A DNA stretch of 64,000 bases, from positions 248,001 through 312,000 of the forward strand of contig NZ_JABEDH010000001.1 in assembly GCF_029285175.1 (NCBI RefSeq), given 5' to 3'. Origin of the DNA: Sulfitobacter sp. M05. GTDB taxonomy: Bacteria; Pseudomonadota; Alphaproteobacteria; Rhodobacterales; Rhodobacteraceae. A program made the position numbers and the translations under genes. The notes beneath the pieces were generated by a model that did not search any database, had not been told where the DNA came from, and worked only from the letters and a program-made list of their open reading frames with translations. Positions within the stretch are counted from its first letter, which is position 1, and every line of letters begins with the position of its first letter. Shown in pieces: positions 8,113 through 17,082 of this stretch.

Positions 8113-9275
8113 GAAGCGTCCTGTGGTCCGGCATTCAGGCGGGCCAGAAGATGTTTGGCTGCGGCGGTCATTTTTACCATGAAGCCACCGGGTTGCACGT
8201 TCTGGGACGCGACCAGAGGCACCTTGATTTCTGGCAGGCCGTCGCGTGTCAGGATCAGTTCCGCGATGGCATCCCCTTTGGTGATCGGGGCACGGAAGGG
8301 GCCGGTAAACACAACTTCGCCGGTCAATCCGCCACTGGCGGAAATCGGGGTCAAAACCGAAAGATCTTCTGCCAGTTCCAACCCGACAGTCGGCTGATCA
8401 CCCATGGCGACGGGGGCCTCGGCCAGCTGTGTGCCGGCGGTGCCAAGGGTTTTCTGGCTGAACTGGCGAAATGCCCAGTTCACGATGGATTCAGATTCGC
8501 GCGCCCGTCCTGCTGCACTGTCCAGGCCGCTGATCACAAAGATCACCCGGCGATCCCCCTGTTTGGCGCTGCCCACAAGCCCATATCCGGCCTCATTGGT
8601 ATGTCCGGTTTTTAGACCGTCTGCACCAATATCCAATTTCAACAGGGGGTTGCGGTTAAACCGGTTCGAACTTTCATTTGCATCGAACAGGAATTCACGC
8701 TCTGCGAACATCGGATAGAACTGTGGGAAATCCGAGATCAGCCGGTTTGCCAGAAGCCCCAGATCGCGCATCGACATACGGTGTCCGGGCTTGGGCCAGC
8801 CGTTCGAATTCATAAAGGTCGAGTTTGTCATGCCCAGCTGTTGGGCACGCATGGTCATGTCACGGGCGAAGCGGTTCTCGGTGCCTGACAGTGCTTCGGC
8901 AATTACCACGCAGGCGTCATTGCCTGACAAGACGATGATGCCGCGCAACAGGTCTTCGACGGACACCCGCTCGCCTTCCTGAAGGAACATGGTTGACCCG
9001 CTATAGGCCGCAGCATCAGCCGAAACCGGCAGTTTTTGATCCAGCTCCAACCGCCCGGATGCAACAGCCTCAAACGCCAGATAGAGCGTCATCAGCTTGG
9101 ACATCGACGCCGGCGGCAAAGGCGTGTCTGCGTCTTTGGCCAGCAGCACGGTGCCGGTGGTTTGATCGACAACATAGGCCGCTGTTGCCTTGGTCTCAAA
9201 GGCGGCGGCGGTCGAGACCGACAGGGCCAGCGTCAGGCCGGCTGCAAGGGCTGTGGCAGAAAGGATGCGAAACAT
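8109..9275 (-). CDS. D-alanyl-D-alanine carboxypeptidase (PBP5/DacA-type)
   Basis: This 388-residue periplasmic low-molecular-mass penicillin-binding protein has an N-terminal signal peptide (hydrophobic residues 3-24, cleavage likely after TAAA). The three catalytic motifs are present: SMSK (S57-K60), SGN in VLSGNDACVV, and KTG in GLKTGHTNEAG. The C-terminal third is the PBP5 beta domain with a final amphipathic helix (MVKMTAAAKHLLARL) for membrane association. It trims the terminal D-alanine of peptidoglycan pentapeptides. It follows the SPOR lipoprotein gene by 17 bases and overlaps tmk, so the three are probably co-transcribed. Confidence 0.94.
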   Translation of the reverse strand: MFRILSATALAAGLTLALSVSTAAAFETKATAAYVVDQTTGTVLLAKDADTPLPPASMSKLMTLYLAFEAVASGRLELDQKLPVSADAAAYSGSTMFLQEGERVSVEDLLRGIIVLSGNDACVVIAEALSGTENRFARDMTMRAQQLGMTNSTFMNSNGWPKPGHRMSMRDLGLLANRLISDFPQFYPMFAEREFLFDANESSNRFNRNPLLKLDIGADGLKTGHTNEAGYGLVGSAKQGDRRVIFVISGLDSAAGRARESESIVNWAFRQFSQKTLGTAGTQLAEAPVAMGDQPTVGLELAEDLSVLTPISASGGLTGEVVFTGPFRAPITKGDAIAELILTRDGLPEIKVPLVASQNVQPGGFMVKMTAAAKHLLARLNAGPQDAS

Positions 9276-9292
9276 GGACAGGCGGGCTCCCG

Positions 9293-10162
9293 TTAGTTGG
9301 TGACCGCATAGGCGTCGGAAAAGCCTTCGGCTTTGATCGCCTTGATGAGGTTGTTAAGTTCTGATTTTGACATGGCCGGGCCGACAAGCACACGCCAGAA
9401 CGGTTTGCCGTTGATCTCGGATTGTTTGACCGAAGGGACCATTCCGGCAGAGCGCATTTGTTTGGCGACGCGGGTTGCATTGCCTTCGATCGAGAAAATG
9501 CCAAGCTGAACAAAGGGTTTGTTCAATGAGGATGCCGCGCGCGGTTTGGTGGGTTTTGGCGGTGATGAGGGGGTTGGTGCCGCATCAATCGCAGCACCGG
9601 CTGCGGCGATCGGATCAAGGGAGGTCTGGGACACTTTGGCGGGTGCGTCGACCGTTCCGGTTGCGGTTTCGTCACCCGGTGCGGCTTCCTCGGTTTCCTC
9701 GCGGCGCAGGGCCGTCACGTTCAGCGGGGCAGGGGCACCGGCCAGAATACTAAGCGCTGCTGCGGCATCTGATGAAATTTGCAATTTGGGACCGGGCAGG
9801 TCGCGTTCTTTGCGGAACAACGCGCCGATGACAAACTTGCCATTGGCCTCGTTGCGGATAATCACCCGCTCTGGTTCAGTGACATCCGGATGGGCCACCC
9901 AAACCCCACCAAGCGAGGGACGCCCGTCCCACAATCCCTGATCGGTGGCGGAGAATACTTCGGGTGCCTCAACGTCACGTTCGACCAGTTTGGTGGATTT
10001 TGTGCTGCCGGCTGTTGTCGCGGCGGGGCCGGCATTGGGCATCGGTATTTTGAATTTTCCGTTTTCGTCGCACCCGGCAAGCAGGGTCAGGGCAAGCGTT
10101 GCCGCGACGGTCATCCGGGCGGTTTGCCGGGGGCTGCGCGTCATATCCATAGGCCTGCTCAT
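9293..10162 (-). CDS. SPOR-domain lipoprotein
   Basis: About 289 residues starting at ATG 10162 after AAGGAC; longer in-frame extensions upstream lack a ribosome site. The N-terminus has basic residues, a hydrophobic stretch and the lipobox TLLAGC, so it is a lipoprotein. The middle is low-complexity and rich in Pro, Ala, Thr and Glu (linker). The last 75 residues form a SPOR domain (FVQLGIFSIEGNATRVAKQM, KPFWRVLVGPAMSKSE), which binds denuded glycan strands at the septum. Its neighbour encodes a peptidoglycan carboxypeptidase, which fits a role in septal wall remodelling. Confidence 0.88.
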   Translation of the reverse strand: MSRPMDMTRSPRQTARMTVAATLALTLLAGCDENGKFKIPMPNAGPAATTAGSTKSTKLVERDVEAPEVFSATDQGLWDGRPSLGGVWVAHPDVTEPERVIIRNEANGKFVIGALFRKERDLPGPKLQISSDAAAALSILAGAPAPLNVTALRREETEEAAPGDETATGTVDAPAKVSQTSLDPIAAAGAAIDAAPTPSSPPKPTKPRAASSLNKPFVQLGIFSIEGNATRVAKQMRSAGMVPSVKQSEINGKPFWRVLVGPAMSKSELNNLIKAIKAEGFSDAYAVTN

Positions 10163-10401
10163 CTGTTTTCGTCCTTGCCTGTGGGCCACTGTTGACCTCG
10201 TTATGCCGTTGATTACGGCTCGCCTTTGGTCCCCTTGCTGGGGATCTTGGGCGCACATTAACCTGCAACGCCACACCTGAAAAGGCTGCAAGAGGGGGAT
10301 CGGCGATTTTCCCCAAATGACGGCATTTTTCCTTCTGGCCTGAAATGGGGTGAATTCCGGTTTGCCGAATCAATTTTTGCACATTAGGAGGGGCGAACAG
10401 C

Positions 10402-10491
10402 GGAGGTTTGGCAGAGTGGTCGAATGCACCGGTCTTGAAAACCGACGGGCGTGAGAGCGTCCCCAGGGTTCGAATCCCTGAGCCTCCGCCA
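10402..10491 (+). tRNA. tRNA-Ser (anticodon UGA)
   Basis: The acceptor strand GGAGGTT (10402-10408) pairs with AGCCTCC (10481-10487), followed by G and an encoded CCA. The anticodon loop CTTGAAA gives UGA. A long variable arm (GGGCGTGAGAGCGTCCC) and TTCGAAT T-loop mark a class II tRNA of 90 bases. Its 3' end faces an integrase remnant 90 bases away, so it is the likely attachment site for the accessory region that follows. Confidence 0.97.
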
Positions 10492-10582
10492 TTAATTCAG
10501 TGTAATGTGTTGATTTTGAAGTAATAATTCAGAATTGCGCCACATCGTTCCCACATCATGCCTTTGCTTGATTTGCCTTGTC

Positions 10583-11191
10583 TCAGTCTAAATCAGAGGT
10601 GTTTCCAGTAATCAGTTTGCGTTGATCTTCACGGCTGATTTGGCCGTAACTGCGCAATGTAGTCAAAACATCGGTGTGTCCAAGGTTCTGCGATGCGGCG
10701 ACCAGTTCAGCCACAGAACTCGCATTTTTGGCTGCATGGCGCGCCAGCATGTGACGAAAGGCGTAGGGGCCGTAGTTAGGGACGCCTGCAGCTTCAAACG
10801 CGCTGCGAACGATCTTGCGCACAGGTTCGGTGCTTTTCCAATGGCCGCGTGTAAAGCCGCTTGCCTCAAACCCCGAATTTGACTTGGCGGTGATTGCAGT
10901 TGCAGGGAACAGCGGGTCATCTGGCCCGTAGAGCGCTACTTCGTCGCAATATGTCACCCATTCGGCAAGAGCGGTTTCGGCTTCTTCAAACTCTTTAGCA
11001 AAGAAAGTGTCGATGACCTTGCCAAACTTGGTTGCGACTTCGCGGGGGTTTTGGGTGACGGATTGTTCGCGCAAATCAACGTGTTTGATCTTGAGGGATA
11101 CCAAGGCGGCGATCCCCGCCAGCCGCGCGGCTTCATCAGGGGAAACTGCGATAGGGGGTGTTGAGTGGGCTGATTGCTTCGTGGTTGTCAT
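10583..11191 (-). pseudogene. Tyrosine recombinase (phage-type integrase), N-terminally truncated
   Basis: The 202-residue reading frame matches only the catalytic half of P4/phage-type integrases of about 400 residues. LKIKHVDL with the following REVATKFGKVIDTFF marks the start of the catalytic domain, YGPDDPLFPAT is a common family block, AFRHMLARHA carries the second catalytic arginine, NLGH the histidine and RSYGQIS the nucleophilic tyrosine. The arm-binding and core-binding domains are missing. An ATG preceded by GGAGA suggests it may still be translated. It points toward tRNA-Ser, the usual arrangement of an integrase next to its att site. It is most likely a decayed island integrase. 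Confidence 0.75.
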
Positions 11192-11272
11192 GGTTCATTC
11201 TCCATCATTTGGTGACAGATGAACCTAGGCGGACGCAGGCTGGATCAAAACAGACGGTGCGTTTTGATCCAG

Positions 11273-11830
11273 TTATGATCCACTTCTGACTTCGGATACA
11301 TATCTCTTAACCGTCGGTAATGATGGGCATTTCATGTCTGTAAATTGTTTTTCAAGCTCTGCCTGCAGCGCCTTTGCTTCTGCGTTACGTCCCTGCAGTG
11401 CGGGACCTTGGCTGGTTCGAAGCGCCCTTAACTCACGTATCGGGTTTTCATAGTCATTGGATCGCCCGCCAGCGCGTGTTTCAGGAACGCCTGCGATGGC
11501 ACGAAGGTCGGCGACTGCTATGAGTTTTCCGGCCTTCGGGTCAAACCTCAATACGTCGTCTAGCTGAGCCGTCACGAAGGGGAGGACGGCTAGGGTGCCT
11601 TGGGACGTTAGGATCACGCCAAAGGGGGATTTCACTTCGCTGGCAAGGGCAGCTTGGACGTCCTGAATGCCCTGCAACCCTTCTAGATCAATGCGCTGGG
11701 CGCTGCATATTTGTTCCGCTGCGGTCATGGTTTGTGGTGTGGCCAAGCTGGCAAGGTGGTCCAATTCCGCTTTGACGCGACCTTGCACAGTGTCCGAAAG
11801 TTCGGCAATCAGGCTGTTGATATCATTCAC
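11273..11830 (-). CDS. Unknown 185-residue protein in the tRNA-Ser island
   Basis: I do not recognise this protein. It begins with a weak GTG start and reads as an acidic, mostly helical protein: an N-terminal helix (INSLIAELSDTVQGRVKAEL), a short beta-rich middle (FGVILTSQGTLAVLPFVT), a region with RAGGRSNDYENPIRELRALR, and a C-terminal helix-turn segment ending SLPTVKRYVSEVR that resembles the recognition end of a small DNA-binding module. It lies 81 bases upstream of the integrase fragment on the same strand. A link with island maintenance or recombination is conceivable but unproven. Codon use looks genuinely coding and the frame is intact. Confidence 0.6.
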   Translation of the reverse strand: MNDINSLIAELSDTVQGRVKAELDHLASLATPQTMTAAEQICSAQRIDLEGLQGIQDVQAALASEVKSPFGVILTSQGTLAVLPFVTAQLDDVLRFDPKAGKLIAVADLRAIAGVPETRAGGRSNDYENPIRELRALRTSQGPALQGRNAEAKALQAELEKQFTDMKCPSLPTVKRYVSEVRSGS

Positions 11831-12262
11831 AAGCGCTGTTCCGCGCCCCTCGCTTTGCCAATTGAAGCCATCGGGGCATGAACCCCTTTTGCGTTTAGAA
11901 ACGATGCCAAACGTGCGTCGTGGGATTTACGGATAAAGCCGCTGAATGAAGCCGTGAATTGTGCCTTCGGTTGTTTCACGGGCTACATGTGGTGTTCACA
12001 GGCGTGTGACAAAAGTCATGAGTGGCTTAAAATGGTTGAATAGCATTCGCGAGACCTCAAATGAGAAGTTCAGTGATCGAACTTTGCCGTCGGACGCGTT
12101 CAAGACGTCGTTGCAAAACCATGAGACATGAAAAGATGACAACAACAGCGTTTAGCTATTTACTCTGGGCGAAGCGACAATGGAGCGAATTAGTCACGGC
12201 ATTGGCGACAGGGTGAGACTTAGGTTTCCCCAACCGTATTTGAACACGGCTTCTTAAACGAG
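11831..12262. other. Gene-free stretch between island protein and tracrRNA
   Basis: About 430 bases without a convincing gene on either strand. It is more A+T-rich than the flanking housekeeping DNA. A small inverted repeat, GTTC and GAAC around AGTGATC, lies near 12070. A 26-codon plus-strand frame near 12136 has no support. The region presumably holds the promoter of the minus-strand unknown gene; no further structure was recognised. Confidence 0.4.
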
Positions 12263-12284
12263 AAAACGCAGGCCGTAGCCTGCG
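12263..12284 (-). terminator. Intrinsic terminator of the tracrRNA
   Basis: On the minus strand CGCAGGC and GCCTGCG form a perfect 7-bp stem with a four-base loop (12267-12284), directly followed by TTTT and then CTCGTTT. It ends the predicted tracrRNA, and such a terminal hairpin is the normal 3' end of tracrRNAs. Confidence 0.8.
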
Positions 12285-12347
12285 CTTTGATGTGGTGCAA
12301 TCGAATGCTTGTTAACGGCTCGACCACGGATTTTGAACTCCCCTAAC
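12263..12347 (-). ncRNA. tracrRNA of the type II-C CRISPR-Cas9 system
   Basis: Read on the minus strand, bases 12339 to 12316 match the CRISPR repeat at 22 of 24 positions: AGTTCAAAATCCG, then T for A, GGTC, G for C, AGCCG. This is the anti-repeat that would pair with crRNA repeats, which are also read from the minus strand. The match then breaks (TTAAC for CAAC), about 30 bases of linker follow, and the RNA ends in a GC-rich hairpin with a T run. The 5' end is approximate; a weak promoter candidate is TTGACC (12372-12367) and TAAGTT (12350-12345) with a 16-base spacer. A transcript of about 80-90 nt is the usual size. It lies about 90 bases from cas9 and diverges from it, so both may share a control region. 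Confidence 0.85.
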
Positions 12348-12438
12348 TTAGTCGTTGACCGTGCTGGGTCAAGCACTCTTTCTGGTTGAGCTGCAATTGC
12401 TCGGATGCAAAGGTTTGATTTTTGGGTGGGGTCCTCGA

Positions 12439-15400
12439 ATGCGTCTCGGACTTGATATTGGCACTAATTCTATCGGTTGGTGGCTGTATGCCACTAAAGA
12501 AGGGAGCATTTCTTCAGTAGTGGACGGTGGTGTCCGGGTGTTTTCGGATGGGCGTGATCCTAAGTCGGGGGCTTCGCTCGCAGTGGATCGTCGAGAAGCT
12601 CGAAGTCAGCGTCGTCGACGTGACCGTTTTTTGCGCCGCAAGGCTGCCTTGATGAAACGTATGGCGGCCGTGGGTCTGATGCCTGCGGACCCAGCTGAAG
12701 CAAAGGCGCTGGAACTGCTCGATCCTTATGCATTGCGGGCAGAGGGGTTGGAGCAGGAATTGCCGTTGACGCATTTCGGGCGGGCCTTGTTCCATCTCAA
12801 CCAACGGCGGGGGTTTAAATCGAACCGCAAAACAGACCGTGGCGACAATGAAAGCGGTAAGATCAAGGATGCGACAGCGCGGCTTGATCAAGCGATGATG
12901 GCTAAAGGTGCGCGAACCTATGGTGAGTTTTTGCATATGTTCCGCAGCGCCGCGACGGATGCAAAGCAGATTCCAAGCGTGCGCACACGGCTTACGGTGG
13001 CGCGCCGTGATCACGCCGAAAAAGAAGAGGCGGGCTATGATTATTACCCCGACCGGCGGCATTTATCGGAAGAATTTGGCAAGTTATGGGCTTCTCAATC
13101 ACAATATGCCCCTGATATCCTGACCAACGAATTACGTGATGAAATTCGCTTGATTATTTTTCATCAACGGCCGTTGAAGACACCTGAAGTCGGGCTGTGC
13201 CTGTTCACTGATGAACGGCGCATCCCAAGTGCGCATCCGCTGAATCAGCGACGCATTTTAATGGAAACTGTTAATGGTTTGCGCATTGCTGCATTGGGCG
13301 AACCGAAGCGTAGCCTGACCCTCGAGGAACGTGACCAAATAGTCCATGCACTCGACAACAAGGCGCATACAAAGTCGCTCGCGGGCATGGCGATGAAACT
13401 CAAGGCGCTTGGCAAGGTAATCAAACTGCGTTCAGATCAGAGCTTTACTTTGGAAACGGCCAACCGTGATGGGATTGCCTGCGATCCGGTTCGTGCCAGC
13501 CTGTCGCATCCCGACCGCTTTGGTAGTCGTTGGTCTGCGCTTGACATAGTTGGGCAATGGGACGTGATCGAGCGTATCCGCGCGGTGCAAAGTGACAGTG
13601 AATTTCAGGCGCTTGTTAGTTATTTTATGGCAGATCATGGGCTTGACCGTGTCCATGCCGAAGGGGCTGTAAATACTCCGCTGCCAGAGGGCTATGGCCG
13701 CTTGGGCCTGTCTGCTACAAAACGGATTCTCGCCGCACTTGAGGCAGATGTCATATCCTACAGTGCAGCCGTGGCCGCTTGTGGCTGGCATCATTCGGAT
13801 GGCCGTACGGGGGCTGTATTCGAAAATTTGCCCTATTACGGTGAAATCCTTGATCGTCATGTGATCCCGGGCACATATGACCCAAAGGACGACGATGTCA
13901 CCCGCTATGGACGGATCACAAATCCAACCGTGCATATCGGTCTAAACCAGCTCCGCCGCCTCGTGAACCGCATCGTGACGGCCTATGGCAAGCCAGATGA
14001 GATCGTGGTGGAACTGGCTCGTGATTTGAAGATGTCGGAGGATCAAAAGCGTGAGGTCCAGCGTGTCATCAAGAAAAACACCGATGCGGCAAAGGCGCGT
14101 GGCGTGAAATTGGTGGAGGAGTTGGGCGTGAAAGACACCGGTGCAAACCGGATGATCATGCGGCTTTGGGAAGACCTGAGTCACGATGTGATGCACCGAA
14201 AATGTCCCTATACAGGGCAGCAGATTTCGGCAGGGATGTTGTTTGATGGGTCTTGTGATGTGGACCACATCCTGCCCTTTTCGCGCACGCTTGATGATGG
14301 GTTTGCGAATAAGACTTTGTGTCTGAAAGAGGCGAACCGCCAAAAGACCAACAAAACCCCGTGGGAAGTATGGGGCGACACCGATCAATGGAATGTGATT
14401 GCGGCGAACCTCAAGAACCTGCCAGCCAACAAGACATGGCGCTTTGCCCCTGATGCGATGGAACGGTTCGAGGGCGAAAACGAATTTTCCGCTCGTGCCT
14501 TGAAAGACACCCAATATCTGTCCCGTATTGCCCGCAGTTATCTGGATGCTTTGTATGATGGGGGCGATGGAAAAAACCATGTCTGGGTCGTGCCCGGTCG
14601 CCTGACTGAGATGCTGCGTCGACACTGGGGATTGAATGGGCTGACAGCTTTGACAGATAGTGAAGCGCAGACGGTTAAGGCGAAAAACCGCACCGATCAT
14701 CGCCACCACGCGATTGACGCGGCGGTGATTGCTGCGACGGACCGCAGTCTGATCCAGCGGATTTCAAAAATCGCTGGGCAGGATGAACTGGACGGGGCCG
14801 AACAGGTAGCACGATCTGTGCCACCGCCATGGGAAGGCTTTCGGAGAGACATTGGGGCGCAGATTGCCAAAATCATTGTCAGCCATCGCGCCGATCACGG
14901 GCGTATAGATCCGGTTGCACGTCAATCGGGGAAAGATAGCACGTCGGGCCAACTTCACAATGATACCGCCTATGGGATTAAAGGCGGCAATACGGTGGTT
15001 AGCCGCAAGCCGTTGATGTCATTGAAACCAAACGATATCGCCATATCAACCCGAGGTGCGAATATACGGGATGTTGATCTGCAACGGCACCTTCAACGTA
15101 TCACCATAGGGCTAGAGGGTAAGTTGTTTGAAGCGGCGCTTTCGGATTTTGCATCGGCTGAAAGACTTCCCGATGGATCAAACAACCCTTATTTCGGACT
15201 GCGGCGTGTGCGCCTTGCGGAAACACTACAAGAAACCGCAAGGGTCGAAATCAAGGATAAAAACGGCAAGCACTTTAAAGCCTATAAGGGGGATAGCAAT
15301 TACTGCTATGAGATTTGGCGGCTGCCAGATGGCAAGATCAAGGCTCAGGTTGTGACCACCTTTGAAGCGCATCAAGCAGGGGATGAAAAAAAACCGCATC

Positions 15401-15684
15401 CCGCCGCAAAACGGCTGTTGCGCGTGTTCAAAAGGGACATGGTACGCTTTGAACGGGATGGTAAGACTTTGTTGGGCTATGTGCAGAAACTTGATCTTGG
15501 CAATGGCCTCTGTATCGCACCGCATACTGAAGCCAATGCGGATGCGCGGAACCGCGATAGAGCCGATCCATTTCGGTTTATCCAGATGAGTGCTGGTCCG
15601 TTGATTAAAGCAAATGCCCGCCGCGTCTATGTCGATGAAATGGGCCGTTTGCGTGACCCCGGTGCGCCGAAAATAGCTACTTGA
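12439..15684 (+). CDS. cas9: CRISPR-associated endonuclease Cas9, type II-C
   Basis: About 1081 residues from ATG 12439, where the protein opens with the canonical RuvC-I strand MRLGLDIGTNSIGW (catalytic D6); a TTG extension from 12355 is disfavoured because it would add a non-conserved leader. The arginine-rich bridge helix follows (RREARSQRRRRDRFLRRK). RuvC-II is GKPDEIVVELARD with E525. The HNH motif DVDHILPFSRTLDD has catalytic H610. RuvC-III is HRHHAIDAAVIAATD with H757 and D760. All catalytic residues are present. The compact size, and the absence of csn2 and cas4 next to cas1-cas2, define subtype II-C. The protein cuts DNA guided by crRNA plus tracrRNA. The PAM-interacting C-terminal domain is present, but the PAM cannot be read from sequence. 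Confidence 0.97.
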   Translation: MRLGLDIGTNSIGWWLYATKEGSISSVVDGGVRVFSDGRDPKSGASLAVDRREARSQRRRRDRFLRRKAALMKRMAAVGLMPADPAEAKALELLDPYALRAEGLEQELPLTHFGRALFHLNQRRGFKSNRKTDRGDNESGKIKDATARLDQAMMAKGARTYGEFLHMFRSAATDAKQIPSVRTRLTVARRDHAEKEEAGYDYYPDRRHLSEEFGKLWASQSQYAPDILTNELRDEIRLIIFHQRPLKTPEVGLCLFTDERRIPSAHPLNQRRILMETVNGLRIAALGEPKRSLTLEERDQIVHALDNKAHTKSLAGMAMKLKALGKVIKLRSDQSFTLETANRDGIACDPVRASLSHPDRFGSRWSALDIVGQWDVIERIRAVQSDSEFQALVSYFMADHGLDRVHAEGAVNTPLPEGYGRLGLSATKRILAALEADVISYSAAVAACGWHHSDGRTGAVFENLPYYGEILDRHVIPGTYDPKDDDVTRYGRITNPTVHIGLNQLRRLVNRIVTAYGKPDEIVVELARDLKMSEDQKREVQRVIKKNTDAAKARGVKLVEELGVKDTGANRMIMRLWEDLSHDVMHRKCPYTGQQISAGMLFDGSCDVDHILPFSRTLDDGFANKTLCLKEANRQKTNKTPWEVWGDTDQWNVIAANLKNLPANKTWRFAPDAMERFEGENEFSARALKDTQYLSRIARSYLDALYDGGDGKNHVWVVPGRLTEMLRRHWGLNGLTALTDSEAQTVKAKNRTDHRHHAIDAAVIAATDRSLIQRISKIAGQDELDGAEQVARSVPPPWEGFRRDIGAQIAKIIVSHRADHGRIDPVARQSGKDSTSGQLHNDTAYGIKGGNTVVSRKPLMSLKPNDIAISTRGANIRDVDLQRHLQRITIGLEGKLFEAALSDFASAERLPDGSNNPYFGLRRVRLAETLQETARVEIKDKNGKHFKAYKGDSNYCYEIWRLPDGKIKAQVVTTFEAHQAGDEKKPHPAAKRLLRVFKRDMVRFERDGKTLLGYVQKLDLGNGLCIAPHTEANADARNRDRADPFRFIQMSAGPLIKANARRVYVDEMGRLRDPGAPKIAT

Positions 15685-15756
15685 TTTGGTGATTGCGCCA
15701 ACCTCGACTACAATCCTGGGGTGAGCCGATTTGTGTGGGGGCACGAAAGGTAACCG

Positions 15757-16668
15757 GTGGACCAGATTATTGATATTGCGACAGATGGACGGCATCTGTC
15801 GCGTGACCGTGGCTTTTTGAAGGTGTCAGAGAACGAGACCGAAATTGGCCGTGCCCCTTTAGATCAGATCGCAGCTGTGATCGTTCATGCCCATGGTACG
15901 ACTTGGTCAATGTCACTACTCACTGAACTGGCTGAGCGGGGTGCCCCCGTTGTTTTGTGCAGCGCTAATCACGCCCCGAAATCCGTTCTTTTACCAATTG
16001 AGGGCCACCATGCCCAAGGTGCGCGGATGCGTGCGCAATGGCAGGCAAAAACACCCATGATCAAGCAGGCGTGGAAACAAGTCGTGACCGCAAAGGTGGC
16101 AATGCAAGCTGCAGTACTTGATGCGATGGGCGAAGCGCCAGCACCGCTGCATATGATGCTGCGCAAGATTACCTCCGGTGACAGCAGCAATATTGAGGCA
16201 CAAGCTGCCCGTTATTATTGGCCGCGTATGATGGGGCCTGACTTTCGGCGTGATGCGGGGCAGGAGGGCGAAAATGCGCTTCTCAACTATGGATACACGG
16301 TGCTTCGTGCCGCAACTGCACGGGCTGTTGTGGCTGCGGGCCTACACCCAACCATTGGCTTGTTTCATTCGAACCGCAGTAATGCCTTCGCACTAGCCGA
16401 TGACCTAATGGAGCCATTTCGCCCTTTAGTTGATTGCGCGGTTCGCACCATAATTGCAAGGTATGGCGTGGCGGTCGATACCAATGCCAAGCAAACGCTT
16501 GCCCGTCTCATCGCCACCGATTTGCCCTTGGGCGACGGTGTTACGCCTGTCTCTCTGGCCTTGCAAAAGCTTGCGACCTCGTTGGGGCAAAGTTTTGAAG
16601 GCGGCAAATTGCGTCTAGCCTTGCCACGGCCACCCGATCCGCTGACGCTTGCAGGTTTGGGTCTATGA
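15757..16668 (+). CDS. cas1: CRISPR adaptation endonuclease Cas1 (type II)
   Basis: 303 residues with a GTG start at 15757, preceded by AAAGG 6 bases upstream, 72 bases after cas9. Catalytic residues of the Cas1 integrase are visible: E147 in SSNIEAQAARYYWPRMMG, H204 in GLFHSNRSNAFALADD and the acidic cluster D215/D216/E219 in ADDLMEPFRP. Cas1 with Cas2 inserts new spacers at the repeat. The stop overlaps the cas2 start (ATGA), so translation is coupled. Length is normal for type II Cas1. Confidence 0.96.
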   Translation: MDQIIDIATDGRHLSRDRGFLKVSENETEIGRAPLDQIAAVIVHAHGTTWSMSLLTELAERGAPVVLCSANHAPKSVLLPIEGHHAQGARMRAQWQAKTPMIKQAWKQVVTAKVAMQAAVLDAMGEAPAPLHMMLRKITSGDSSNIEAQAARYYWPRMMGPDFRRDAGQEGENALLNYGYTVLRAATARAVVAAGLHPTIGLFHSNRSNAFALADDLMEPFRPLVDCAVRTIIARYGVAVDTNAKQTLARLIATDLPLGDGVTPVSLALQKLATSLGQSFEGGKLRLALPRPPDPLTLAGLGL

Positions 16669-17009
16669 GCGGTCAACGGACGATTTTATCAGGATATAGA
16701 TTGATGTGGATTCTTGTAATGTTTGATTTACCCACGGATAGTAAACTGCAACGCAAATCCGCGACGGCGTTCCGCAATTTTCTCTTGGATGAGGGCTTTG
16801 AGCGTAGCCAGTTTTCAGTCTATGCGCGATTTGTGAATGGAAAAGAGGCTTTTGTGACCCGCGTAAACCAAATTGAGCGGCACCTGCCGGACGCAGGCGA
16901 CGTGCAAATCCTGAATTTTACAGACAGGCAATATCGTGATATTGTACATTTCTCGGATCAGGGCCGGAAAAGTGCCCGCAAGAATCCAGAACAATTGGTC
17001 ATGTTTTAA
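16665..17009 (+). CDS. cas2: CRISPR adaptation protein Cas2
   Basis: 114 residues. The core motif LMWILVMFDLPTDSK contains the conserved beta1 strand and aspartate of Cas2, followed by RKSATAFRNFLLDEGFERSQFSVYARF, characteristic of type II Cas2. It starts in an ATGA overlap with cas1. The first 12 residues (MSGQRTILSGYR) are a short extension; an internal ATG at the LMWILV block is an alternative start. It forms the Cas1-Cas2 integration complex. The array begins 73 bases downstream. Confidence 0.95.
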   Translation: MSGQRTILSGYRLMWILVMFDLPTDSKLQRKSATAFRNFLLDEGFERSQFSVYARFVNGKEAFVTRVNQIERHLPDAGDVQILNFTDRQYRDIVHFSDQGRKSARKNPEQLVMF

Positions 17010-17082
17010 TGAAATTCGCTGCGAAATACCACAATAGCACTCGGGTTAACTCTAATGTTATCAGAGGGTTACCTGGAGGGCT

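Noticed and set aside
12136-12216. 26-codon plus-strand small protein upstream of the tracrRNA
   Set aside because: No ribosome site of quality, no conservation evidence and no motif.
12355-12438. TTG-initiated N-terminal extension of Cas9 (28 residues)
   Set aside because: The family N-terminus is MxLGLDIGTNSIGW at ATG 12439; the extension would run through the tracrRNA control region and has no ribosome site.
17009-17082. Second tracrRNA candidate between cas2 and the array (GCTGCGAAATACCACAATAG)
   Set aside because: It looks superficially like the Neisseria tracrRNA, but it lacks complementarity to this array's repeat; the 12.3-kb site matches at 22 of 24 bases.
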